DNA of 32,325 nucleotides. Origin: an uncultured Pseudomonadota bacterium. GTDB taxonomy: Bacteria; Myxococcota_A; Bradymonadia; Bradymonadales; GCA-2716585. The stretch lies in the NCBI GenBank assembly GCA_937890335.1, contig CALBXO010000740.1, positions 1 through 32,325 of the forward strand, given 5' to 3'. Both the position numbers and the translations under genes were made by a program. Shown in pieces: positions 8,895-16,956 of the stretch (positions are counted from its first letter, which is position 1; each line of letters starts with the position of its first letter). The notes beneath the pieces were generated by a model. That model saw only the letters and a program-made list of their open reading frames with translations, searched no databases and had not been told where the DNA came from.

Positions 8895-9473
8895 TCAGAG
8901 TCGGACTTCCGGTCCGCGACGGTCTCGCTCAAGCAGGAAGAAACTCGTGGCCAGACGCGCGGGTCCCAAGGCGTAGTAGGCCTTGCCGAGGAACAAGTCC
9001 GGGTTGGCCGCGTCCACCTGCACCACGTAGTCCCGCAGTCCGCGGGACGGGTCCCACAGCGGGTTGCCGCCCTGGGAGTAATCCAGAAGCACCGAGTGCA
9101 TGTAGGCGTTGTCGATGGCCTCGGGGTCGACGTTGTCCACCGAGTAGAAGCCAAATCGCTTTGGATTCTGGTCGTTCGGCTTGGCCTTCCACGGCTCGTA
9201 GAGTGAGTTCTGCACCGCGGGAAGATTGTAGCCGGACACGCGTCCGTCGGGCTCGCGCCAGAAGCCCTTCATGAACTTTTTGATCCCCAGCAGAGGGGCC
9301 CAACCGGGCGTGTTGGTGCCGCGGAAGACCCAACCGGGAAACGTGTCCAGCGCGGGCAGGACACCGCGGAGAAACACCTCCTCCAGCTCTCCCATCCGGA
9401 GCGTCTCAAGTTCGCGGTAGCGGGCGGACGCCTCAGCTGGCCAGAGGCCGTGGCTCGTGATGGTTGCGCTCAC
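8895..9473 (-). CDS. Unknown protein, last gene of the GMC oxidoreductase operon
   Basis: The 192-residue soluble protein starts at GTG 9473, whose first bases are the GTGA overlap with the stop of the GMC gene, so translation is probably coupled. There is no signal peptide or membrane helix. Features seen are FPGWVFRGTNTPGWAPLLG, GKAYYALGPARLATSFFLLER and a high aromatic content, with an alternating pattern that suggests a beta-rich, lipocalin-like fold. Strong coupling suggests it works with the oxidoreductase, for example by binding the same lipid substrate, but that is inference. I do not recognise the family. Confidence 0.8.
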   Translation of the reverse strand: MSATITSHGLWPAEASARYRELETLRMGELEEVFLRGVLPALDTFPGWVFRGTNTPGWAPLLGIKKFMKGFWREPDGRVSGYNLPAVQNSLYEPWKAKPNDQNPKRFGFYSVDNVDPEAIDNAYMHSVLLDYSQGGNPLWDPSRGLRDYVVQVDAANPDLFLGKAYYALGPARLATSFFLLERDRRGPEVRL

Positions 9474-10996
9474 TGCAGGTACCTCTTCCTATTGTCCAGA
9501 ATGTGGGCGGCATTGCGCGTGGCCAGCGTCTGAATCGTCAGACACGGGTTCACGCCGATGGGGCTCGGGAACAGGCTCGCGTCACAGACCATCAGTCCGG
9601 CCGCGTCGTGAAACATTCCGTAGCTGTCGGTGACGGCCCAACGGCGGTCGATGCCCATGCGGGCGGTGCCCATCAGGTGCACCGTCACCACCTCCAGCGC
9701 GCTGCGCGGGAAGCCCCTGGCCAGAATGGCGCGGGCCTCGTCGGCGTTGGTGGGCTCGTCCATGCCGTCCACGGGTAGCAGCACCCGCTTGGCCCCCACC
9801 GAGAAGAGCAGCTCGCACAGCATCTCCAGGCCGCGCCGCAGCTTCTCAAAGTCGATCTGGTTGAGCTGGTACAGGGCGACCGGCGCCCCGCCCGGCAGCG
9901 TGACGACGCGTCCAAGCGAGGTGTCTTCGAGCAGGAGCCCCGCGATGACCGTCTTGTTGTAGTCGGCCATGACATCCGCCAGCCCACGCCCATAGTGCGG
10001 TGCGGTCATCGCCACGATGCTCGGGGGAATGTTCACCGCGGCAAACACAAACCCCTCCTGCTTGAACTCGCGCACCTGGTAGGCCTGGTGCACGCCCTCC
10101 CAGCCGCGCACGTCCTCGTCAAAGATGGCCATCACCTTCACGTTGGGATGCATGCTCAGGTTGCGGCCCAGTTGCCCGCTGGGGCTCTTGAATCCGGACC
10201 GACTCAGCAGCGCGGGCGTCTGAATCGAGCCGCAGCTGGAGACGACCAACTTGGCTGCCACGGTGATCCGGGCCCCGGTCTTCCCGTTGGCCTTGACCAC
10301 GCGCCCCTCGACACCCACGGCGCGCTTGCCCTTGCGCAGGATCTTCCCGACGCGGACGTTGGAGTAGATGCGCGCCCCAAAATGAAGCGCCCGCGGGATG
10401 TACGTAACGATGGGCGAGCGCTTGGCGCCCGTGGGGCAACCCCAGGCGCAGTTGTTGGTGCCGGAGCAGTGGAGCTGGTTGCGCCGGTTGGGGATGACAT
10501 CCCAGCCGTTCTTGTCCGCGCCCTCCTTGAGCAGCTGGTTGTCGCGACCGATGCTCTCCGGGTCCTGGTACGCGACGTTGATGCGGTTCTCGACGCGGGA
10601 GAAGAAGAAATCCATCTCCTTCGGACCGATCCGGTCGAGGCCGTCCTCCACATCCCAACGATGCAGGATGTTGTCCGGCGTGCGCCACTTCATCCCGCCG
10701 TTGATGACGGCGGAGCCGCCGACTGTCATGCCCTCCTGGTAGAGGATCGGCGGGTTGCCGAGGCTCATGGTCGCGCCGGCATCCCGGTACATGCGCCGGA
10801 TGGCCTTGGACGCGTGCGAGTCGAACTCCGTGTTGTAGCTGCCCTCCTCCAGCACAATCACGTCGACGCCCTCCTCGGCGAGCTCCGCGGCGAGCGTACC
10901 GCCCCCGGCGCCGGAGCCGACGATGACCACGTCGGCAAAGAGGGTCTGGTCCTTGGTCAGATCGTCTCGGTCGTAGACTCCGCGTGGCAGCGTCAT
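9470..10996 (-). CDS. GMC-family FAD oxidoreductase, long-chain alcohol oxidase-like
   Basis: The 508-residue flavoenzyme has the Rossmann FAD-binding motif VIVGSGAGGGTLAAEL near residues 24-39. A Cys-rich segment (NNCAWGCPTGAKRS) typical of the long-chain alcohol oxidase/cholesterol oxidase-like branch follows. The C-terminal GMC region shows HLMGTARMG and DASLFPSPIGVNPCLTIQTLA, with the conserved His and Asn-Pro expected at the active site. The likely reaction is FAD-dependent oxidation of an alcohol, possibly a long-chain or sterol alcohol. No signal peptide or Tat motif is visible, so it is probably cytosolic or exported with a partner. The start ATG overlaps the stop of the upstream gene as ATGA (10993-10996), and its own stop overlaps the downstream GTG. 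Confidence 0.92.
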   Translation of the reverse strand: MTLPRGVYDRDDLTKDQTLFADVVIVGSGAGGGTLAAELAEEGVDVIVLEEGSYNTEFDSHASKAIRRMYRDAGATMSLGNPPILYQEGMTVGGSAVINGGMKWRTPDNILHRWDVEDGLDRIGPKEMDFFFSRVENRINVAYQDPESIGRDNQLLKEGADKNGWDVIPNRRNQLHCSGTNNCAWGCPTGAKRSPIVTYIPRALHFGARIYSNVRVGKILRKGKRAVGVEGRVVKANGKTGARITVAAKLVVSSCGSIQTPALLSRSGFKSPSGQLGRNLSMHPNVKVMAIFDEDVRGWEGVHQAYQVREFKQEGFVFAAVNIPPSIVAMTAPHYGRGLADVMADYNKTVIAGLLLEDTSLGRVVTLPGGAPVALYQLNQIDFEKLRRGLEMLCELLFSVGAKRVLLPVDGMDEPTNADEARAILARGFPRSALEVVTVHLMGTARMGIDRRWAVTDSYGMFHDAAGLMVCDASLFPSPIGVNPCLTIQTLATRNAAHILDNRKRYLQ

Positions 10997-11505
10997 CGGT
11001 GGGCCTCCAGGGCGGCCATGAGCGGGTCCGCCTCCGTGTTCTCCGCTTCCTTCGCGCGAATCTCGTCACCGTAGAGGTCCAGACGCCGTCTGGCGACGAG
11101 GCGAATCCACTTCTCCGGGTGGTAGTCGAGCTGCTCGGCGATCTCAGGCAGCTCGTAATACGCCATCGCCAGCAGACCCTTGGTCTTCTTGGCGAACTCG
11201 CGCATGGGCACCAGCGGGCTGTGCCACCACAGCTCGAACCAGGCCTGGGCCTTGTCGTGAGGCAGCTGGCTGAACGTGCGCCCGTTGTGCGCTGGGTGGA
11301 GGCAGCTGCTGAACTCAAACGCGTAGAGACCGACCGCCGTGGCCGACTGGACCTGCCCGGTGCAGGAGCTCATGAAGGCCTCCAACGCGTCCACGCTTGC
11401 GTGGATCAGGTCCTGATCTTCGATCTCGGGCGGACACACGATGGGCGCCATGGCCACGAGGATCTTGCGGGCCAGGAGGCTGTGTTTGTAGCCAGAATCA
11501 ATCAT
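10993..11505 (-). CDS. Small helical protein, gluconate dehydrogenase subunit-3-like partner of the GMC enzyme
   Basis: The 170-residue protein starts at ATG 11505, which forms an ATGA overlap with the end of the regulator gene; longer in-frame readings run through the regulator and are not supported. Its helical pattern and the segments FSQLPHDKAQAWFELW and LLAMAYYELPEIAEQLDYHPEKW resemble the small subunit-3 partners found next to GMC dehydrogenases. In those systems the small protein helps export or electron transfer of the flavoprotein. No signal peptide is visible here. Its position directly before the GMC gene, with overlapping codons at both ends, supports the partner role; the family match is by pattern only. 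Confidence 0.75.
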   Translation of the reverse strand: MIDSGYKHSLLARKILVAMAPIVCPPEIEDQDLIHASVDALEAFMSSCTGQVQSATAVGLYAFEFSSCLHPAHNGRTFSQLPHDKAQAWFELWWHSPLVPMREFAKKTKGLLAMAYYELPEIAEQLDYHPEKWIRLVARRRLDLYGDEIRAKEAENTEADPLMAALEAHR

Positions 11506-12218
11506 GGGTTCAGACCCCATAGCGAGAGGAGGCGGCTGTCGTGCCGCAGGAAGTACGCTTCGAGTTGGACCAGCGCTGAGGGGGCGTCTCCTGCCTCGAG
11601 CGCGCCAATCCAGCCATGGTGGGACTCGACGTAGTCTTCGGGCGGCGACATGGCGCCGGACACACTGCGCGCGATGTCGACGTAGACGCCGGCAACGCGG
11701 TTGAGAATCCACACGGCGGGCAGCATGTGTGCGGCCTCAAACACAGAGCGGATCATCTCGAAATCTGCGGCGGCGAACACACCGGGCCGCTCGCGGCTGT
11801 CCCAGGCGTCCTTGGCGAGCTGGCGAGTTCGCGGCAGCGGCTGCCCGCTCAGGCGCTCGGCGACGGGGGGCAGCAGCGCTGAAAACAGGCCGCGGCGCAT
11901 GGCGAGGAGGTCGCGAACCAGAGTGCCGATTGAATCCGCGTCCGAATCGCCAAAGCGCAGGTAGGCGGGCAGAACCTCGATGGACCACTCATGCCGGTCT
12001 CGCACGAGCACACCGGCGCCGCGCCGCGGCTCCAGCAACCCCCACTCGGTCAACCGGCGGATGGCGTCGCGCAGAGTGGAACGGCTCGCACCGAGCGTCC
12101 GCGCCAGCTCCCGCTCAGCGGGCAGGTGGGCCCCCTGGCGGTACTCGCCCGCCACAATGCCGTGCAGCAGCGTCTCGAATACTGAATCTGATTTGCTGTC
12201 GAGAGCCCGTTCCATCAC
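11502..12218 (-). CDS. FadR-type GntR transcriptional regulator
   Basis: The 238-residue regulator has an N-terminal GntR winged helix (VFETLLHGIVAGEYRQGAHL, then PAERELARTLGASRSTLRDA) and a C-terminal helical FCD effector domain that includes DFEMIRSVFEAAH and SHHGWIGALEAGD, whose Asp and His residues commonly bind a metal or carboxylate ligand. It is first in a four-gene operon with the GMC oxidoreductase and probably controls it in response to a metabolite, perhaps an acid or alcohol. Starts at GTG 12218 and the adjacent ATG 12215 are both possible. A perfect palindrome carrying two FadR-family boxes lies nine bases upstream and overlaps the promoter, so negative autoregulation is likely. 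Confidence 0.9.
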   Translation of the reverse strand: MMERALDSKSDSVFETLLHGIVAGEYRQGAHLPAERELARTLGASRSTLRDAIRRLTEWGLLEPRRGAGVLVRDRHEWSIEVLPAYLRFGDSDADSIGTLVRDLLAMRRGLFSALLPPVAERLSGQPLPRTRQLAKDAWDSRERPGVFAAADFEMIRSVFEAAHMLPAVWILNRVAGVYVDIARSVSGAMSPPEDYVESHHGWIGALEAGDAPSALVQLEAYFLRHDSRLLSLWGLNP

Positions 12219-12226
12219 GCCCGCGG

Positions 12227-12254
12227 ATTGGTCCTACCAATTGGTAGGACCAAT
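12227..12254. promoter_or_regulatory. 28-bp perfect palindrome, predicted operator of the FadR-type regulator
   Basis: The two halves are ATTGGTCCTACCAA and its exact reverse complement. The site contains two boxes of the FadR-family form TGGTNNNACCA (12229-12239 and 12242-12252), 13 bp apart centre to centre. It begins at the -10 hexamer and covers the expected transcription start, so bound protein would block transcription. Confidence 0.85.
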
Positions 12255-12282
12255 TTGTAGGGCGGGCAGGCCTGTCTGTCAA
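12254..12282 (-). promoter_or_regulatory. Promoter of the fadR-like/GMC operon
   Basis: On the minus strand a perfect -35 TTGACA (12277-12282) is separated by 17 bp from a -10 TACAAA (12254-12259). Transcription would begin near 12247, inside the palindrome, giving a leader of about 30 bases. Confidence 0.65.
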
Positions 12283-12292
12283 GCGGCCGCGA

Positions 12293-12643
12293 TCACTCCG
12301 CCGGTTGCGCCGCCAGCTGCTTGAGCATCGTCAACGTGGTGCACTTCTCGGCGTCGATGCCAGCGGCCTTGATGCCGGCCTCGAGCTTGGTGACCTGCGC
12401 CGCTGGCTCCAGGGTTTGCAGCTCCGTGGCAAACGCCTTGCCCTCGGTCGATTTCACATTCGTCCCGAGATACTGCTTGAGCCCGGCCTTCTTCGCCTCA
12501 ATCGTACTGACTCCGATCACCTGGCCCGATCCGCCAGCTGCGCAGATGACCTTCATGTCGTCGTTCAATCCGGGTCCGCACGACACGGCGAGCAGGCAAA
12601 CGAGCACGACGGCGCCGAAGGCGGCTGCAACTTGGATCTTCAT
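12293..12643 (-). CDS. Small lipoprotein of unknown function
   Basis: The 116-residue protein starts at ATG 12643, preceded by GAGGA at good spacing. The signal peptide ends in LLAVSCGPG, an acceptable lipobox. The mature part is a short helical domain with two further cysteines (VICAAGG and EKCTTLTML) that may pair, and the pattern KAFATELQTLEPAAQVTKLE. It resembles the many short helical lipoproteins of myxobacteria that have no known role. It ends 74 bp before the FadR-type gene and has a separate promoter region from it. Confidence 0.75.
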   Translation of the reverse strand: MKIQVAAAFGAVVLVCLLAVSCGPGLNDDMKVICAAGGSGQVIGVSTIEAKKAGLKQYLGTNVKSTEGKAFATELQTLEPAAQVTKLEAGIKAAGIDAEKCTTLTMLKQLAAQPAE

Positions 12644-12791
12644 GGTCTTGTCCTCGGGGGGGGGTGGCGCCCTACCGTACTCCGATCTGACGCCCTGCGA
12701 AGGGGACGACGTCGATTGCGCGGCGAGACGGTGTTCCAAAACTCGGACCGAGTTGGAGCAAGCGCCGTCGGGGTCGTCGGCTCCGGCGCCA

Positions 12792-13460
12792 TCATCGTGG
12801 GGTCGGGGCCGCGGTTGGGGACCGTCGTCGCCGCAACTCTGTTCCGAACCACCCACCGGTCAAGGCATCGAGCTGCGCCGTCATCTCGCGCAGATCCAGG
12901 TAGAGGGGGGCGGCGTCCAGGGCGTTGGTGGGCGGGCTCAGCAGCAGCTCCACCTGTAGTCTGCGTCGCGCGAAGTAGAGCTTGCCGACCAGCGTCTCGA
13001 GGTCGATCCGGTCCTCCGCGATCTGGTTCGCCAGCTTTTCGACGTCGAGCTCACGGGGGTCGAACACCAACCCCCGCAGGTCCCACCGGGCCGACATGTA
13101 CCAGCGCCCGCCCACATCCTCGGTGCGAGAGGTGGTCGTCGCCGTGTCCAACACCCGCAGCTCCGTGTCCAGGTCCTCCGACGTGTTGAACCGGTCGCTC
13201 GTCCCCTCGTCGATCTGGTACCGGCCCTCCACTGCGTCGGGCACCAGGGCTCGCCAACGCACCCTCGACCGCATCGCCGCGACACGCCCGGTGCCGAGCC
13301 CGGCAAAGTCCACAGCCGCCAATTGGGTCAGCCGGGGTGAGGGCTCCCAATCGTAGGCGTGCAGTGCAGCGCGCAGCGTCTCTGCTTCATCGGGAACCGG
13401 CGCCGCCTGGAGGTGGAAGACCACAAAGAAAGCCAGCGCATAGCCCACGTCAACGAACAT
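12792..13460 (-). CDS. Secreted protein of unknown function
   Basis: The 222-residue protein starts at ATG 13460, with GGGAGG at good spacing, and has an N-terminal hydrophobic segment (GYALAFFVVFHLQA) that can act as a signal peptide. The middle part is strand-rich; then GGRWYMSARWDLRGLVFDP leads into a helical, charged segment that includes LYFARRRLQVELLL, likely a coiled coil. The start lies inside the end of the preceding gene as read by me, so the two form an operon. The RWDL motif is shared with that neighbour. I do not recognise the family. Confidence 0.7.
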   Translation of the reverse strand: MFVDVGYALAFFVVFHLQAAPVPDEAETLRAALHAYDWEPSPRLTQLAAVDFAGLGTGRVAAMRSRVRWRALVPDAVEGRYQIDEGTSDRFNTSEDLDTELRVLDTATTTSRTEDVGGRWYMSARWDLRGLVFDPRELDVEKLANQIAEDRIDLETLVGKLYFARRRLQVELLLSPPTNALDAAPLYLDLREMTAQLDALTGGWFGTELRRRRSPTAAPTPR

Positions 13461-13926
13461 TGCGCCCTCCCGGCCACAGGCCCTCGGCCGCGTCAGGACC
13501 CCTCGCCCCTACCCCTGGCGCGTCCACGGCTTGTCGCGGCCCGACTCCCACAGAATGGCAGGCCCCGCGACCCAGTGCCCGGACGCGACCGGCACGAAGT
13601 GCCGCCAGCTCTGCAATCGGCGGCGGGTCGAGGTCCCACCTCAGGGACGCCACCGCCGTGACGTCCCGACGCAGGACCGGTGTCCTCGACGCCCGCTCAG
13701 GCCCGTAGACAGGCCGGGCCCACGCCGCGTCAAATCCAGGCCGCACCGCGTGCTCGGCACGCAGCTGAACCTGCGGTACCCACACGCTCCACCCGGCGCG
13801 GCGCTCCATCTCCTCCAGCGCCACCATGGTCACAGGGCAAACACCGGCCCTCGGCGGCGCGGCACAGCCTCCGAGCCCAGCCACCCACACCGCGCAACCC
13901 ACCACACAGAACAGGTCCCACCGCAC
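13450..13926 (-). CDS. Lipoprotein-like unknown, possible frameshift near its end
   Basis: The start is GTG 13926 with GGAGG six bases upstream. A signal peptide ends in VAGLGGCAA, a lipobox. Residues about 35-110 include WVPQVQLRAEHAVRPGFDAA and ASLRWDLDPPP, recalling the RWDL motif of the next gene. As drawn it is 158 residues and overlaps the next start by 11 bases. After the RWDL motif this frame becomes Arg/Gly-rich with low third-position GC, whereas a neighbouring frame from 13616 down to a TAG at 13509 has almost only G or C in third positions. The true C-terminus may therefore lie in that other frame (ending PWTRQG), leaving a 48-bp gap to the next gene. Confidence 0.6.
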   Translation of the reverse strand: MRWDLFCVVGCAVWVAGLGGCAAPPRAGVCPVTMVALEEMERRAGWSVWVPQVQLRAEHAVRPGFDAAWARPVYGPERASRTPVLRRDVTAVASLRWDLDPPPIAELAALRAGRVRALGRGACHSVGVGPRQAVDAPGVGARGPDAAEGLWPGGRNVR

Positions 13927-14050
13927 GACACACCTCCGCCACGGACCCGACCGCCGGGCCTGAAGAAGTTGTCGGGCGCACTGACCAAACGTTGCGTGTA
14001 TTTTCGAAGTATTTTCCGCGTCGTCGAGTCGACGCCGTTCCTGACGGAAC

Positions 14051-16921
14051 CTAAATCGTGCGGGCCAACCGAAACCCGACCGACGTCGAGCGCGAAATGC
14101 GCAGCACACGTCCCCTCGAGGCGACGCGGCATACCTTGGCGTCCTGGTTCCACGCACCCCCGCGAATGGAGCACACCTGCGCGTCGGGATGCACGGGTCG
14201 CTTGGCGTCCGGGAAGTCCGCGACCCACTCGCGCACACCCCCGGCCAGATCACGCACACCCCAGGGCGACTCGTCGTCCCGGAAGACACCCACGGGCTCG
14301 GGCTGGTGGTGCTCGGGGCGGGAGTGCATCATCTTGCAGAACGTGGCGTCAAAGTCGTTGCCCCAGGGGTAGACGCGGCCGTCCGTGCCGCGCGCCGCCT
14401 TCTCCCACTCGATCTCCGACGGCAAGCGGTACGGCACGTCGTCGCGCTGGCTGCGCCAGCGGATGTACGCCAGCGCGTCGTCGAAGCTGACGCCGATGAT
14501 GGGAAGGTCCCACTCCGCGCCGCGCCCCTCCGGGTAGCGCTCGCGGGCCTTGCCCTCGATGACAATCTCGTCGGGAACGTACATGCGCAGGTCCGGATCG
14601 AACCGCACCAACAACCCGTCGGAGCCACGCGCGCGGGGCAATAGACGCTTGGCCTCCCGCGCGTCTGCGCGCCACATCTCGTTGACGAAATCCATGTACT
14701 GGCGAAACGTCACGGGGTAGCGCGCGATGACAAACGACTCCACAAATGGGCTCGTCCTCTCCACCGGGTCAAACGCCTCGTCGTCCCCACCCATCAGGAA
14801 TTTCCCGGCCGGGACGTAGACGAAGCCCTCGCCGATTTGTTCGTCGGTGAGGAGGTCGACGACCACGTCCACCTGGCCACAGCGCTCGACGTTCATCGGG
14901 AGCCACAGTCTGCGGTATCCGTCCAATCGAATGGTCAGGCGGTAGCTTCCCATGGGGAGGTGGGCGCCCTGCAACGGCGTGTGGCCCAGGTAGCGCGCGC
15001 CTCCGGCGACCAGCCTCCGATCCCGGATCTCAAAGCGATCGACAAACACCTCGGCGCCGGCGGGAAAAGTCGCCAGTGTGAGCTCGCCGTCGCCCCGCAG
15101 CATGGGTGCGTAGGTGCCGTCGTCGTACTCCCGGATCAGCGCGTCAAAGTAGAACTGGTCCAGGATCTCGCCCTTCTCCTCCGCCATCTTGAAGCGCGAC
15201 CAGTAGAGCTGGCTGATCCCCTGACGAGCGCGCTCCGCGGCGCCGCCATAGGCCATGGCCTCGGTGTACGCGGTGATGGCCTCCCCAAAAGCGCGGGCCA
15301 TTCGGTGGCGCGCGGCGAGCACCTCATCCTGGAGCTGCCAGACGATGCGCTTCTGACCGACGGGTTGCCACGCCTCCACGGAGTCCGCCGCGTCCCGCGC
15401 CCGACGGGCGAGCGTGTGCTGCTCCGCCAGCGCTCCGAAGTAGGATTCACAGTGGAGGTCGCCCTCGTGACAACGGCGGTCGGCCTCCCGCGGGCGCAGC
15501 CCTTGCTGGTACGCCTCCACCGCGTCGTGCAGGGCGCGCGCGGACTCGTAGCGGTCGCGCTTCACGAAGGCCATGGCCTTGAGCGCGATGCTCTCGACCT
15601 CCTCGGAGATCTCGCGCCCCGGAGCCCGCCGACGCGGCGTCTGCGGAGGTCCCTCCACGACCTGCACCATCACGTCGAACGCGTTGTCCCCCAGAAAGGG
15701 CGGCTCGAGCGTGAGAATCTCGTAGAGGATGGCGCCCAGTGCGTACACGTCCGACTGCGCATCCACGTCGTCCAGCTCGCCGCGCGCCTGCTCCGGCGGC
15801 ATGTACGCGGGCGTGCCCAGCGTCTGACCGGGCTCGTGCCCGTCGCCTCCCCGCAGGGAGAGGTCGGTCACCACGTCCTGTCCACGCACGCGCGCAAGGC
15901 CCCAGTCCATGACCAGGACCTCGCCAAAGTCGCCGACCATGATGTTGTCAGGCTTCAGATCGCGGTGGATTACTCCACGCACGTGCGAGAAATGAACGGC
16001 CTGGCAGACCTGCCTGAAGATGTTGAGCAGCCGCGCCAGCGAATAGTCCTCGTCAAGAACCACCTGGTCATCGCCGGACGCGTGAATCGCCTCGCGCAGA
16101 GAGTGCCTGCGGACCTCCTTCATCGTGTAGAAGAAGCGCCCGTCCTCGAGCACGCCAAGGTCGTAGATCGGCACGATGCCGGGGTGCTCGAGTTGGCCCG
16201 CGGTCTGCGCCTCGGCGATGAAGCGCTGCAGCGTCTTGGAGGCGTGCGGCGTCCCATCTTCCCGATGCTCGAGGATCTTCATCGCGACACGCCTACCGAG
16301 CTCCCGGTCAAACGCGCGAATCACCCGCCCACCGCCACCGCGGCCCAGCTCGCGCCCCGGGATGTAGCGCTCGCGCGCGCTCGCCTTGCGACGCGCGTGG
16401 TAGCTGCCGCTGGCCAGGGAGGAGGAGGGCAGGCGACGGCCGCCGTCTTCGTTGGAGTCCGGGTCGGCAATCTGCGAGTCGGTCACTGCCAGCGTGCCTG
16501 GGCTCGACGGCGAGTCCTCGCCAAGATCGTCCTCCGACGGTTGTCCCAATGTGCGCAGGACATCGGCCAGGCTCACGCCGTCGTCGCCATCGTCGGAGGG
16601 AGGCAGAATCACCTGCTCCAGGAATTCATGCGTGGAGCGGGTGATGATCGCAGCCCCTGCCAGACGACGCGCGCCCAGCGCGGAATCCTCCTGGCTGCTG
16701 AAGGCGTCCTGGGCCCCGCGCAGGTTGCGCTGCACGGACTCAAACGCCTGTACGCTCGCCTGCTGGTCCTCCGCGAGGAACCCGCGGTCCACCCAGAAGT
16801 CGTCGGGGACTTCGCCCCCGAGAGCGCCCAACTCAAGGAACGCGGCACAGAGCTGCTCCGTGTCGATCAGGCCGAGATCAAACGCGATCCGCCCCAGGGC
16901 AATGTGACGACTGTGGTCCAC
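14051..16921 (-). CDS. Ser/Thr protein kinase with PEGA-like and C-terminal FGE-sulfatase-like domains
   Basis: With GTG 16921 as start the protein has 956 residues; the start is uncertain because no strong ribosome binding site is seen. An N-terminal helical and acidic region (1-185) precedes the kinase domain: glycine loop [12 protein letters not shown], Lys in VAMKILEH, catalytic HRDLKPDN near residue 318, MDWGLAR in place of DFG, and [11 protein letters not shown] helical linker follows, then a PEGA-like domain ([29 protein letters not shown]). The C-terminus is a formylglycine-generating-enzyme-like fold ([56 protein letters not shown]). Only one Cys (KVCRVASR) sits where true FGEs carry their catalytic pair, so this domain probably binds rather than modifies. 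No membrane helix is visible. Confidence 0.92.
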   Translation of the reverse strand: MDHSRHIALGRIAFDLGLIDTEQLCAAFLELGALGGEVPDDFWVDRGFLAEDQQASVQAFESVQRNLRGAQDAFSSQEDSALGARRLAGAAIITRSTHEFLEQVILPPSDDGDDGVSLADVLRTLGQPSEDDLGEDSPSSPGTLAVTDSQIADPDSNEDGGRRLPSSSLASGSYHARRKASARERYIPGRELGRGGGGRVIRAFDRELGRRVAMKILEHREDGTPHASKTLQRFIAEAQTAGQLEHPGIVPIYDLGVLEDGRFFYTMKEVRRHSLREAIHASGDDQVVLDEDYSLARLLNIFRQVCQAVHFSHVRGVIHRDLKPDNIMVGDFGEVLVMDWGLARVRGQDVVTDLSLRGGDGHEPGQTLGTPAYMPPEQARGELDDVDAQSDVYALGAILYEILTLEPPFLGDNAFDVMVQVVEGPPQTPRRRAPGREISEEVESIALKAMAFVKRDRYESARALHDAVEAYQQGLRPREADRRCHEGDLHCESYFGALAEQHTLARRARDAADSVEAWQPVGQKRIVWQLQDEVLAARHRMARAFGEAITAYTEAMAYGGAAERARQGISQLYWSRFKMAEEKGEILDQFYFDALIREYDDGTYAPMLRGDGELTLATFPAGAEVFVDRFEIRDRRLVAGGARYLGHTPLQGAHLPMGSYRLTIRLDGYRRLWLPMNVERCGQVDVVVDLLTDEQIGEGFVYVPAGKFLMGGDDEAFDPVERTSPFVESFVIARYPVTFRQYMDFVNEMWRADAREAKRLLPRARGSDGLLVRFDPDLRMYVPDEIVIEGKARERYPEGRGAEWDLPIIGVSFDDALAYIRWRSQRDDVPYRLPSEIEWEKAARGTDGRVYPWGNDFDATFCKMMHSRPEHHQPEPVGVFRDDESPWGVRDLAGGVREWVADFPDAKRPVHPDAQVCSIRGGAWNQDAKVCRVASRGRVLRISRSTSVGFRLARTI

Positions 16922-16956
16922 GGCGATCAGAGTATCCGCAGCGGCGCGCAACGCAA

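Noticed and set aside
14010..14036. GCGTCG/CGACGC hairpin between the kinase and lipoprotein genes as a terminator
   Set aside because: Short stem and no T-run on the relevant strand.
14051..14400. FGE-like C-terminus as a diversity-generating retroelement target
   Set aside because: Such folds are used as variable proteins, but no reverse transcriptase or template repeat is present in the window.
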